Shown: positions 8,648 through 17,647, numbered from the stretch's first letter. The stretch is 32,875 nucleotides of DNA from Nanobdellota archaeon (GCA_018812765.1 JAHJDB010000041.1:1-32875), one strand, 5' to 3'. Notes: generated by a model from the letters alone, not told the origin. Translations and numbers: made by a program.

Positions 8648-9313
8648 ATGAGCAACAGGTTAAACAATTTTTCAGTCTCAGAATGGTTAAAATTTACCCA
8701 AAGCTGGTTTGTTAATAATAGTAGGAATAAAGGGGTGCCTGAAGAGTTAATAAAAGAATTTGTCTCTTTCTTTACTAAAGCAGGGGATGTAGTTCTGGAT
8801 CCGTTTTTAAAAGAAGGGAACACTTTAGCCGCTTGTTATCATAGCAAACGGAACGGTATAGGCATTGAACCAGAAGAGGGTTGTGTTGAAAACGCTAAAA
8901 ATCTGGTAAAAAAACTTGAAGGTCAACTGCAATTGACTTTAACTGGAGCGGGCCAGCATTGTAAACAGTTCGTCCTCCAAGGAGATCCGAGCAACATCGA
9001 TTATCTTTGGCAGCAATATTCTCTGCCGGAAGTAGATTTTTTGATCACTTCTCCTCCTGTTGCTAAGGGTCTTTCAGAAACTTTTGTAAAAATAAAGTCA
9101 AAACTAAGAGATGGTGCTTATCTTGTACTAATATTAAATAACTGGAATAGCCTGTCTGCTTGGGGATTAGTTCAGGAGATGTCTGGACAATTTCAATTTG
9201 TTAGTGAAAAGGTCTGGTGTCAAGAAAAACCTTTGTCTCCTCAAGGTTATGGTTATAGATTTATGCCTAATATGCATCATCATTATTGTTTTATATTTAA
9301 AAAAATTAAATAA
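8648..9313 (+). CDS. DNA methyltransferase-like (N4/N6 amino-MTase fold) protein
   Basis: PEELIKEFVSFFTKAGDVVLDPFLKEGNTLAACYHSKRNGIGIE resembles motif X/I; VDFLITSPPVAKG resembles motif IV (TSPPY). Confidence 0.7.
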   Translation: MSNRLNNFSVSEWLKFTQSWFVNNSRNKGVPEELIKEFVSFFTKAGDVVLDPFLKEGNTLAACYHSKRNGIGIEPEEGCVENAKNLVKKLEGQLQLTLTGAGQHCKQFVLQGDPSNIDYLWQQYSLPEVDFLITSPPVAKGLSETFVKIKSKLRDGAYLVLILNNWNSLSAWGLVQEMSGQFQFVSEKVWCQEKPLSPQGYGYRFMPNMHHHYCFIFKKIK

Positions 9314-9399
9314 AAGTATGTCGGCTCTTAATTGCTTGTAAAAAAAGATGAAATCTCCTAAAGAGAAATTTTTATAAAGAACAAGAATATTCTTTTTTA

Positions 9400-10716
9400 A
9401 TGATGAGATGTAAAAAGATACTGGTGTTGTTGGTTATTCTAATATTTGTTGTCAGTTGCGCTCCTCAAGAGATCTCTGATGAAGAATTAGAAAAAGAATT
9501 AGAAAAATTATCAGACCAAGAGCTTAAAGGAATTGTTGAAGCTGGTGAAAACAGTAACGAGGATACAGCAATTGCAGGACAAGCATTTAGCATGTTTAAA
9601 GCATCAAAACCAAGAGTTTTAAAAAAAGCAATCCAAATAACAGAAAGAAGAAAAATTGAAAAAATAAATCTGGAGGCTCCTTCGGAGTCTGTGCCAGAAA
9701 TGCCTTTGAATCCTCCTCCAAAGTTTGAGACAGAAGTTCCTTTCAATCCTCCAGAAATCAGTTATCCGCCTGTTCTTGATCCAATAGGGGATAAACAAGT
9801 CAAGGAAGGAGAATTATTGGCTTTTATTATTAATGCAACTGATAAAAATTTAAATGATACTTTAACTTATAGTGCTCAGGGAATGCCTTTTGGAGCTAGT
9901 TTTGATGCGAAACTTCAGACCTTTAACTGGATTCCAGCTTATAATCAAGATGGAATCTATCCGATCACGTTTAAAGTAAGCGATGGGAAAGATGAAGATA
10001 ATGAAACAATCAACATTACTGTTTTAAATTCTACGGTTTTAGATTTCTGCGTACCTAAACCAAATGGACTGGTTAGTTGGTGGGATGGAGATAAGGTCAA
10101 TGGAACGACTGCCTACGACTTAGTTGGAGGACATCATGGAACTTTAGCTAATGGAGCTAAAATAGGAACTGGGATGGTGGGAAACGCTTTTAATTTTAGT
10201 GGTAATAATGGTTATGTTGGTGTTGCTCATAATGCTGATTTTAATATAGATTATAGTTGGTTTATTGATGCTTGGGTGTTACCCACATCGTTTCCTGCTT
10301 CTGGAAAAAGAGGGGTAATTTTGATGAAATGGGTCGATGGTGGAGAAAACAAGGCTTTAGAAATTGGTTCTGATGGAAAAGTTTTCGTTACACTTGTAAA
10401 AGTACCTAGCACCAATGTTCAATTAATCGCAACCACTAACCTAACAAAAGATAGGTTTACTTTCGTAGCTGTAAGTTATAATGGGACTGCTTTAAACTTA
10501 TATCTTAACGGCAAGCTTGATAATAGCATACCTTTATTTATGGATGTATCAGATTCAACTGGAGTTCTTTATATGGGTAATCATCCTACAAGAAATCCTT
10601 CTGAATTCGTTCCTTTTGACGGCTTGATTGATGAAGTTGAATGGGGTACAGAAGCCCCAACAGAACAGAAAATAATGGATATCTTTTCTTCTACTAGTAA
10701 AGGGAAATGTAAATAA
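9400..10716 (+). CDS. Predicted lipoprotein with Ig/cadherin-like and LamG (concanavalin-like) domains
   Basis: N-terminal hydrophobic stretch with lipobox-like FVVSCAPQ; PPVLDPIGDKQVKEGELLAFIINATD...FNWIPAYNQDGIYPITFKVSDGKDED; PNGLVSWWDGD...YDLVGGHHGTL...GNAFNFSGNNGYVGV. Confidence 0.82.
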   Translation: MMRCKKILVLLVILIFVVSCAPQEISDEELEKELEKLSDQELKGIVEAGENSNEDTAIAGQAFSMFKASKPRVLKKAIQITERRKIEKINLEAPSESVPEMPLNPPPKFETEVPFNPPEISYPPVLDPIGDKQVKEGELLAFIINATDKNLNDTLTYSAQGMPFGASFDAKLQTFNWIPAYNQDGIYPITFKVSDGKDEDNETINITVLNSTVLDFCVPKPNGLVSWWDGDKVNGTTAYDLVGGHHGTLANGAKIGTGMVGNAFNFSGNNGYVGVAHNADFNIDYSWFIDAWVLPTSFPASGKRGVILMKWVDGGENKALEIGSDGKVFVTLVKVPSTNVQLIATTNLTKDRFTFVAVSYNGTALNLYLNGKLDNSIPLFMDVSDSTGVLYMGNHPTRNPSEFVPFDGLIDEVEWGTEAPTEQKIMDIFSSTSKGKCK

Positions 10717-10755
10717 GGTGTAACTTAATCTTGTCTTTTAGTATTTTTTTTAAAA

Positions 10756-11766
10756 TTATTTGTTTAAAATTATTGTTACAATCTCTTTAGCTGCTTTTTC
10801 AAGATCATCATTATTTACTTCAAAAGAGAAATTTTGTTTGTTAAGAGTATGGACATAAAGCAGATCGTAATACTCTTCTAAAAGGATCTTAGTTGCATCT
10901 TCAAACTTTTTTTCTTCAATCAACCTAACAATCTCCTCTTTCTTTTTCTTGCTAATGATGTCTCTTAACGTGGGCGTTATTTTCTTAATCTCTTCAGCCA
11001 TCTCGGGAGTGGCAAAATATTCCCTGACCGCTTCGGCAATTCTTTTTTCAAGACTTCTGGTGATAAGGATATTCCGGCCTTTTTTCATGGCTTTAAATAA
11101 AAAGGGTGGGATTTCAACGTTGCCGATCTTTCTGCTTTCTCCTTCAGTGAATATAACTTTTTCACTATTAAGTTCCTTTAATCTTTTCAGTAATAGATTC
11201 TCAAATTTTTTCTGTGATCTTGGCTTTAAGCCGACAGCACCAAATAAGCTTCCTCGATGCTGAGCTAGCTCTTCTAAGTCCAGAGCAGAAGGCAGCTTTT
11301 TTAACAGGTCCGTCTTTCCGGTACAGGTAAGGCCGTATAAACAAACTATCTTCGGTTTTAATTTGAAATTATTCAATTCTTCCAGAATGTAATGTCTAAA
11401 TAATTTATATCCTCCTTCCAGCTGTAAAACTTTGTATCCCAGAGACTCTAACAAGGAAGCAATGATCTTTGATCTCATCCCTCCCCGGGCACAGTAAACG
11501 ATGATAGTTTTATCTTTGTGCTCTTTTACGGCATTATAGATGGAAGGGATTTTTGAAGGGAAATATTGCAGACCTTTTTCGATGGCTTCTTCTCTTGATT
11601 TTTGTTTGTAGATGATGCCAATCTCGTGCCTTTCTTCATCAGACAGCAAAGGAACATTAACTGCTTCTAAGATGTGATCTTCTTCAAACTCTTTCGGTGT
11701 TCTTGCATCTATGAAGAGAACTTCTTTAAGCTTGAATGCTTCTTTTATAGTAATCTGTTCTACCAT
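10756..11766 (-). CDS. mnmH: tRNA 2-selenouridine synthase (rhodanese + P-loop), MnmH/SelU/YbbB family
   Basis: FIDARTPKEFEEDHILEAVNVPLLSDEERHEIGIIYKQKS; rhodanese loop VYCARGGMRS; P-loop GLTCTGKT; LEELAQHRGSLFGAVG. Confidence 0.92.
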   Translation of the reverse strand: MVEQITIKEAFKLKEVLFIDARTPKEFEEDHILEAVNVPLLSDEERHEIGIIYKQKSREEAIEKGLQYFPSKIPSIYNAVKEHKDKTIIVYCARGGMRSKIIASLLESLGYKVLQLEGGYKLFRHYILEELNNFKLKPKIVCLYGLTCTGKTDLLKKLPSALDLEELAQHRGSLFGAVGLKPRSQKKFENLLLKRLKELNSEKVIFTEGESRKIGNVEIPPFLFKAMKKGRNILITRSLEKRIAEAVREYFATPEMAEEIKKITPTLRDIISKKKKEEIVRLIEEKKFEDATKILLEEYYDLLYVHTLNKQNFSFEVNNDDLEKAAKEIVTIILNK

Positions 11767-11878
11767 GTCTAAGAGGTTAATTTTTAGCTTGTTTTTTAAA
11801 ACTTTAGTTTGTGATAGTTATTTTCAGGAGGAGAGTTAAGAATTAGAATGATTTAAGGAATCATTTCTTTTTTGTAAG

Positions 11879-12289
11879 TTATTTTTTAGGTAGTTCTTTT
11901 TCAGGGCTGAGCCTATTCTTTACAGAAGCACGTAATTCTTTAGTTCTATTTAAAGCGCTTTTTGTTCTTTCCTTAACGTTTGAATGCAACTTTATGGTTT
12001 CTATTTTAGTCTTATTTAGAGCTCTTTTAGTCCCTTCTTTGAAGGATTTATGGTAATATTTGTAAGAAAAATATTTGTTAATAGCTTTAGCATATTCTTT
12101 TCCAACCCAATATGCTCCCAGGATAAGCATTCCCCAAGTTAAAACGTATACTACTAGAGAAGACCACCTGATCAGTTTATTATTGAAATAAAGGAAAAAA
12201 ATCACAGTCATAATCTTAGCGATGATAAAGTTAGAAATAAGTAAAATTACTCCCAGATAAAATTTAGGACTATATTTAATCTTAACCAT
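11879..12289 (-). CDS. Hypothetical membrane protein with basic C-terminus
   Basis: 136-aa ORF, N-terminal TM segments, charged C-terminal helix. Confidence 0.6.
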   Translation of the reverse strand: MVKIKYSPKFYLGVILLISNFIIAKIMTVIFFLYFNNKLIRWSSLVVYVLTWGMLILGAYWVGKEYAKAINKYFSYKYYHKSFKEGTKRALNKTKIETIKLHSNVKERTKSALNRTKELRASVKNRLSPEKELPKK

Positions 12290-12572
12290 TAGACTAAGGA
12301 AAGGAATAGTGTTAATTAAATCTTTCTAAAATAAGGCGTAATTCTTTTTCTGAGTGGTTATCATCATCCTGGCCAAGAGTGAGGGAGCTAAACTATTCGT
12401 CAGCTGTCTTTTCCTTCGAAAAATATCTAATTAATCTTCAACCTAAATCTTCTAGAAAAGGATGAACGAACGACAAAGATAGTCATCACTCCCTTTTTGA
12501 ATTGGGTCTAAACTAAGATTAAAATTTAACAGGCCACTAACAAATTATCAACAAACCTTTATGTTTATGGCT

Positions 12573-12863
12573 TTACAACAGATCTTTAACTGTAATATTT
12601 GATTCGATTACCCGGTCGCTTTTACTGCAGAAAGGACAGCCCGGTCTCTTAGAAGTAAATTTATATTTACACCTTTCACAGAAGAGCTCTTTTTTAACAG
12701 GAATTTCGTCTCCAAAACCCCAGGTAAATCTTTTTTGTTTTACATAACAGCCATAGCAGGAGTATCTTGGTTTTTTCGAGACTGATCTAAGGATTATGGC
12801 CGAACCCTTCTCTACCAAGGTATTGCAACGGAAGCATTTTACCATTATTCTTAATACGACCAT
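12573..12863 (-). CDS. Multi-zinc-ribbon small protein
   Basis: CFRCNTL, YSCYGCYVK, CERCKYKF...CPFCSKSD; four Cys pairs. Translation may start at the internal Met (MVKCFRC). Confidence 0.7.
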   Translation of the reverse strand: MVVLRIMVKCFRCNTLVEKGSAIILRSVSKKPRYSCYGCYVKQKRFTWGFGDEIPVKKELFCERCKYKFTSKRPGCPFCSKSDRVIESNITVKDLL

Positions 12864-12941
12864 ATATCTGTAATGATAATGACCTTTAAAAAACTGTGTT
12901 ACCCCCGTCTCTAAATAAATTTATATATTATCTTATCTTTT

Positions 12942-13697
12942 GTGAAGGTTATGAATGGGATTAAAAAGAGCATTGGCAAGGTAAAATATGCCTTCATAAT
13001 TTTTTTAGTTGTCTTATTATATTATGCTCTGACAAAATCCAGTCTTGTCCAACATTATTTTAATAATCCCGAACTGCTGAGAACTTTGATTTTAGGCATG
13101 GGGCTTTTAGCACCTCTAGTCCTGATATTTTTACAGGCTTTTCAAACGACGTTATCTATTTTTCCGTCTCAAATAACAACTATTGCAGCAGGTTTTATTT
13201 TTGGACCGTTTTTAGGACTGGCTTATAGTCTTGCGGGTGCATTTATTGGTTCTGCTGTGGTTTTTTTTCTTTCTAAGAGATATGGTAAGGATCTAGCATT
13301 GAAATTCTTTAATAAGAAAGATGTAGTCCATTTTAATCTTTTCTTCAAGCAGAAAAAATTCTGGGCCTTATTCATCGCCAGGATCACTCCCATCTTTCCT
13401 AATGACATCGTAAGTTTTGCTGCGGGATTGACAACAATGAAATTTTGGCGTTTTTGTTTAGTCTCTACCAGCGGTTTTGTCATCCAAATGGTTGTTTTAG
13501 TCTATTTCGGAGCTGGTCTTAATGAAGGACAAATAAAATTTGTTCTTTATCTATTTAGAATATTAGTGGGATTGTTATTGTTTGTTGTTCTTTTTAAGGG
13601 AAAATTTAGGAAAATACTTATTAAAGACATCCATAAATTAGAAAAAGAAGGAAAGATCATTGAGAAAGAAGTGGAGAAGGAATTTAAGAAGATATAA
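12942..13697 (+). CDS. TVP38/TMEM64 (VTT/SNARE-associated) family membrane protein
   Basis: FPSQITTIAAGFIFGPFLGLAYSLAGAFIGSAVVFFLSKRYGKD...ARITPIFPNDIVSFAAGLT; TATA-like tttatata upstream. Confidence 0.87.
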   Translation: MKVMNGIKKSIGKVKYAFIIFLVVLLYYALTKSSLVQHYFNNPELLRTLILGMGLLAPLVLIFLQAFQTTLSIFPSQITTIAAGFIFGPFLGLAYSLAGAFIGSAVVFFLSKRYGKDLALKFFNKKDVVHFNLFFKQKKFWALFIARITPIFPNDIVSFAAGLTTMKFWRFCLVSTSGFVIQMVVLVYFGAGLNEGQIKFVLYLFRILVGLLLFVVLFKGKFRKILIKDIHKLEKEGKIIEKEVEKEFKKI

Positions 13698-13752
13698 AAG
13701 TATCAGAGAAATTTGAGCTTATGGCTTATACTAAAAAAGAAAGAATCCTAAA

Positions 13753-14994
13753 ATGAAAGAAGTCCTGAAGAAGATAAAACCGGGGAAAGAAGAAGTAAAA
13801 AGGTTTAAACTAGTTACCTCTGATTTCATGAAAAAATTAAACTCTAAGCTTAAGGATGCTGTAGCAATCTTGGGTGGAAGCGGAGCTAAAGATACCTGGT
13901 TGTCTGGAACCCATGATGTTGATATTTTCGTAGCCTATGATTTTCAGAAATTTTTTCAGAAGTCAAGCCAGCTTTCAGAATTATTGCAGTCTTCCTTGAA
14001 GAAAGCTTTTCCAAAAAGCAGCATCAATAGGATGCATGGAAGCAGGGACTATTTTCAGATTAGATATGAAAATCTTGCTTTTGAGATAGTTCCAATCCTG
14101 AAAATAAAAAAAGCAGAAGAAGCAGTGAACATTACAGATGTTTCTCCCTTACATTCTTTATGGGTGAACAAGAATGCTAAGAACATTAAAGACGAGATCA
14201 GGTTAGCAAAACAATTTTGCAGGGCAAACAGGATTTACGGCGCGGAATCTCACATTCAGGGATTTAGCGGTTATGTCTTAGAGATCTTAACGGCTTATTA
14301 CGGCTCCTTCGTCAATCTATTGAAGGCTTCACAGAAATGGGGCGTGAAGGAAGTGATCGATCCGTCCAAGTTTTATAAAAAAGATATGGCTTTATTCCAT
14401 ATCAACAATTCCAAACTCCTATCTCCGTTGATAATAGTCGATCCAGTCGATAAAACCCGCAATGCGGCAGCTGCACTTTCAAATGAAAAATTTTTACTGT
14501 TCAAAAAGAGAGCTAAACAATATCTTCAGAAGCCGAACCAGATCTTTTTTGAAAAAAAAGAAGTTACTTTTGAAGAATTAAAGAAAGAAAAAAAGAATGT
14601 CGTTTACATTACTGCTGCTCCATTAGACGGCAAGATTGATGTTGTCGGCGCCAAGCTCTTGAAAACTTTCAATTATCTGGAAAGTGAACTGAAGAAGTTT
14701 GGCTTGAAGAAGTCTGGCTGGGAATGGGAAGAAGGCCGGGAGGCAGTTTTTTATTTTGTTCTTGAAAGGAAGGAATTGCCTAAGTTTGAAGTTAGATCAG
14801 GTCCTCCTGTCAAATTAAAAGAATTTGCTGCAGATTTCAGGGAAAAAAATCAAGAGGTTTATGTCGAGAAGGAGAGATTGATGGCAAAGATAAAGGTTCA
14901 ATTTCCTGAATTGAAAGATTTTGTCGATAATTTATTAAAAGAAGTTTATGTTAAAGAAAGGATAAAAAAGATCAATAGCTTGAAATTATCTTAA
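13753..14994 (+). CDS. cca: Archaeal-type (class I) CCA tRNA nucleotidyltransferase
   Basis: LGGSGAKDTWLSGTHDVDIFVAYDF, INRMHGSRDYFQIRYENLAFEIVPIL; 413 aa. Confidence 0.93.
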   Translation: MKEVLKKIKPGKEEVKRFKLVTSDFMKKLNSKLKDAVAILGGSGAKDTWLSGTHDVDIFVAYDFQKFFQKSSQLSELLQSSLKKAFPKSSINRMHGSRDYFQIRYENLAFEIVPILKIKKAEEAVNITDVSPLHSLWVNKNAKNIKDEIRLAKQFCRANRIYGAESHIQGFSGYVLEILTAYYGSFVNLLKASQKWGVKEVIDPSKFYKKDMALFHINNSKLLSPLIIVDPVDKTRNAAAALSNEKFLLFKKRAKQYLQKPNQIFFEKKEVTFEELKKEKKNVVYITAAPLDGKIDVVGAKLLKTFNYLESELKKFGLKKSGWEWEEGREAVFYFVLERKELPKFEVRSGPPVKLKEFAADFREKNQEVYVEKERLMAKIKVQFPELKDFVDNLLKEVYVKERIKKINSLKLS

Positions 14995-15008
14995 TTTAAA
15001 AATAAGTT

Positions 15009-15563
15009 TTATCGTTTTTTTCTTTTCGTTTTGCTTTTTCTGCTCTTTTTAATTTTGCTCTTGTTAAGGTGCTGATGTCTTTTCTTGTGATGTTCGATCT
15101 TGGTAAACAATCTAGTCTTGGTGATTATTCTGATAATTCTGGCTGCGATTTTTAAGACTTTAGCAAGTTTGCTTCCTCCTTGTGAAAATAGTTTAAAGAA
15201 TTTACTGGCTTCAAGGCTTTCGTGAAGGATGCTTTGCCCCAGGACAAAACGTTCAGCAGCAATTATTGTTCTATATGTATAACTTATTATATTAAAAAAG
15301 ATGATGAAGGGAAAAATTGCGACTATATCCAGCCAATAATGCTTAAAAAAGAATCTTGCTCCTTTTGACTTTATGGCCAGAAAGACCAGATCGATAATGA
15401 AAATAGTTATTACCAAATAATCGATAATATGGACTATTAATTCTATAATATGATTCTCAATATGCAAAAACAGCTCAAAAAGGATGATTAAAAGCAGGGC
15501 TACGACAGCAAAAGGAATGAGCTTGGCATTATAATGTTCGACCTTTTCCCAAAATTTATTCAT
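15009..15563 (-). CDS. Ion-channel voltage-sensor-like membrane protein without an obvious pore
   Basis: VITIFIIDLVFLAIKSKGARFFFKHYWLDIVAIFPFIIFF resembles S2-S3 of voltage-gated channels; no TxxTxGxG-like filter; very basic C-tail. Confidence 0.6.
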   Translation of the reverse strand: MNKFWEKVEHYNAKLIPFAVVALLLIILFELFLHIENHIIELIVHIIDYLVITIFIIDLVFLAIKSKGARFFFKHYWLDIVAIFPFIIFFNIISYTYRTIIAAERFVLGQSILHESLEASKFFKLFSQGGSKLAKVLKIAARIIRIITKTRLFTKIEHHKKRHQHLNKSKIKKSRKSKTKRKKR

Positions 15564-15651
15564 AAGAAAAGGAGATTTTAGAAGTTTTTAAAGGTTTTTA
15601 ATATCTTCCAGAATCCAAAACTATAAAAATCCTTGATTCTTTCTTTTATTT

Positions 15652-16044
15652 ATGGTCAGCGTTGCAGCAAAATGCAGGATTTGTAACAATACTTCCCCGG
15701 CAGAACAATTTAAGCTTAGTCACGAGTATAAACAGATGGTCTGCCATAATTGTTTTACTGGTAAAACAAAAAATTTGCAGGAAAGGGAGAAGGTAAAAAG
15801 GATGGAAACTCCAATTAAACCGCCGGGCTGGGATGCTGAAGATGAATATCTTGCTAAAGTTGCTAAACAGAAAAGCATGGAAAATAAGTCTTACTTTAAG
15901 AAGATTCCGGGATCTGATCATGTTAAATGCACCTGCCAGAATTGTAAGTTTGAATTTAAGTATGATCCCCTTAAAAATATACCTCGGGCCTGTCCTTATT
16001 GTAATGGGGAAATTCCTCGCTTAAGGATGTTTACCTGGTCTTAA
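15652..16044 (+). CDS. Zinc-ribbon protein (two zinc-binding modules)
   Basis: CRICNNTSPAEQFKLSHEYKQMVCHNCF and CTCQNCKFEFKYDPLKNIPRACPYCNGEIPRL. Confidence 0.75.
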   Translation: MVSVAAKCRICNNTSPAEQFKLSHEYKQMVCHNCFTGKTKNLQEREKVKRMETPIKPPGWDAEDEYLAKVAKQKSMENKSYFKKIPGSDHVKCTCQNCKFEFKYDPLKNIPRACPYCNGEIPRLRMFTWS

Positions 16045-16171
16045 TTAAGGAATGGTTTTTCACTAAGTTTCTGCTGAAAAAATGGATCTTGAGAATGATT
16101 TAGGTTATCCTTGGGAATAATCTTGTTTTTTATAGATAAAATTAAGAACTCTTTTTTCATTTCAGATAATC

Positions 16172-16729
16172 ATGGAAGATTTTATCATCAGAAAAGAAGA
16201 TCTAGAGATCCCTGAAGAAGAAGAAAAACCGTCTAAACTGAAGAAACTGTTTATTTTAATGGCTGGAGTAATTATGATTGTTCTGATGTTATCATTCATT
16301 TTTGCGAGCTATCCTCTTTCAAACATAATTGCGGGCTTGTTGGAATCAAGCCCTTTGGATAGTAACGAAATTAAGATGGACGGATTTTCGATAATCTTTG
16401 AAGATCTAACTCACGAATCCTTAAAACAGATCTATTTTTCTGAACAGAAAGTAGAATTTAGTGTTTGTTTACAAGGGCAGAAGGTTGGTCCTGATTATTA
16501 TATTGGTTCCTTATACCTGCCGGAGATGTATGAACAGGCTTTTGATCATGTTTCTTTTCAGCCTTGTTCTAAGGATACTTTGATCATGCTGCATAGCCAT
16601 CCTTACAAAAGCTGTTTAGCTTCTGATACGGATCTAGATACCTTAAAAAAGAACAAAGAAGTCAATCCGGATGTTTTGATGGTGATCATGTGTGAGCCGG
16701 AGAGGTTTAGTGTTTATGGAGCAGATTAG
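16172..16729 (+). CDS. Membrane-anchored JAMM/MPN+ metalloprotease-like protein
   Basis: One N-terminal TM segment; MLHSHPYKSCLASDTD fits the H-x-H-x7-S-x2-D JAMM zinc motif; candidate upstream Glu in QKVEFSVCLQG. Confidence 0.75.
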   Translation: MEDFIIRKEDLEIPEEEEKPSKLKKLFILMAGVIMIVLMLSFIFASYPLSNIIAGLLESSPLDSNEIKMDGFSIIFEDLTHESLKQIYFSEQKVEFSVCLQGQKVGPDYYIGSLYLPEMYEQAFDHVSFQPCSKDTLIMLHSHPYKSCLASDTDLDTLKKNKEVNPDVLMVIMCEPERFSVYGAD

Positions 16730-16857
16730 AAAGGGTGTGTACTTCTTTGTAAATTTCTCACTGCAAAATAACTAATTTTATTTTTTATATTTTGTCGAAA
16801 AGGTGAGACCCAGAATCAAAGGTAATTTTATAAAAAGAACTTAATTAAGTAACTAAA

Positions 16858-17475
16858 ATGGACAAAGCTAAATTGAGGGGGATGATAATTTCAAACATTC
16901 ATGATTTGGTAAAAATTATTGATAAAACAGAAAGGAAAAAAGTACTAAAGCATTATTGGTATCTGAATAGGATGTTTGTTTATCCTACATATGAATTTTC
17001 TGGAGTAGAAGAAGTCGACGAATTTATCGTAAGATTATCATTTTTTTGTGAAGGAATTCGTAATAGATTAAAATTAAGTGAAAATAGGTCTGATGAAATA
17101 AAAGAAATTAAGAAAGTATATAGAAATGTATTCTTAACTTGTGTTTATAATTTTGAACCTAAAAAAGAAATTAAAGAATTAACTCAAAAATTCCATGATT
17201 TGGTTGAGAATTATTTCAAAAATGATGTTTTAGGTTGTATATTGGGAATAAGTGTAAAACGCTTTTGGTTATTCAAAATAAAACAAAAAAAATACGAACT
17301 TGTTGAAACTGGAAAAGTTATCAAAAGTGGAAAAACAAGTAAAGAAGGAATAATTGCTTTTGAAAATATTAAAAAAGGAAATTATATTTTAAAAATTTAT
17401 TTTGATGAAAAAGTAAAAGAAAAGAAGATTCAAGTCACGGAATTCTTATCTGGTATAAAATTAAATTTTATTTAA
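16858..17475 (+). CDS. Hypothetical protein; possible C-terminal beta-sandwich (SpaA/CarboxypepD_reg-like)
   Basis: 205-aa ORF; GKTSKEGIIAFENIKKGNYILKIYFDEKVKEKKIQV pattern; very AT-rich. Confidence 0.6.
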   Translation: MDKAKLRGMIISNIHDLVKIIDKTERKKVLKHYWYLNRMFVYPTYEFSGVEEVDEFIVRLSFFCEGIRNRLKLSENRSDEIKEIKKVYRNVFLTCVYNFEPKKEIKELTQKFHDLVENYFKNDVLGCILGISVKRFWLFKIKQKKYELVETGKVIKSGKTSKEGIIAFENIKKGNYILKIYFDEKVKEKKIQVTEFLSGIKLNFI

Positions 17476-17587
17476 TCTCTTTTTAAAAAACTATAAATAC
17501 AAGGTATAAGTTATCCCGTATTTAATACGAGCATAACACTTGTTAAGTAAAATGCCCTCGCGAGGATTTGAACCCCGGTTTGAAGCT

Positions 17588-17607
17588 TTCTGCTAATTTC
17601 TTGAAAA
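17588..17607 (-). other. tRNA intron 2 (canonical 37/38), 20 nt
   Basis: TTTTCAAGAAATTAGCAGAA; BHB: central helix TTGC/GCAG, bulges GG^T and AA^A, flanked by anticodon stem GGAGC/GCTTC. Confidence 0.87.
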
Positions 17608-17626
17608 CCGCAAGCTCCCGTCCTGT

Positions 17627-17647
17627 TTGCCCTGTTATTAATAACAT
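17627..17647 (-). other. tRNA intron 1 (D-loop, after G19), 21 nt
   Basis: ATGTTATTAATAACAGGGCAA; BHB: central helix GCCT/GGGC, bulges GG^A and AA^A, intron helix TGTTA/TAACA. Confidence 0.85.

Noticed and set aside
12300-12560. Possible box C/D sRNA in the intergenic gap (GTGATGA, ATGATGA and CTGA-like motifs on the minus strand)
   Set aside because: Spacing and order do not match a C-D'-C'-D architecture; boxes are too far apart.
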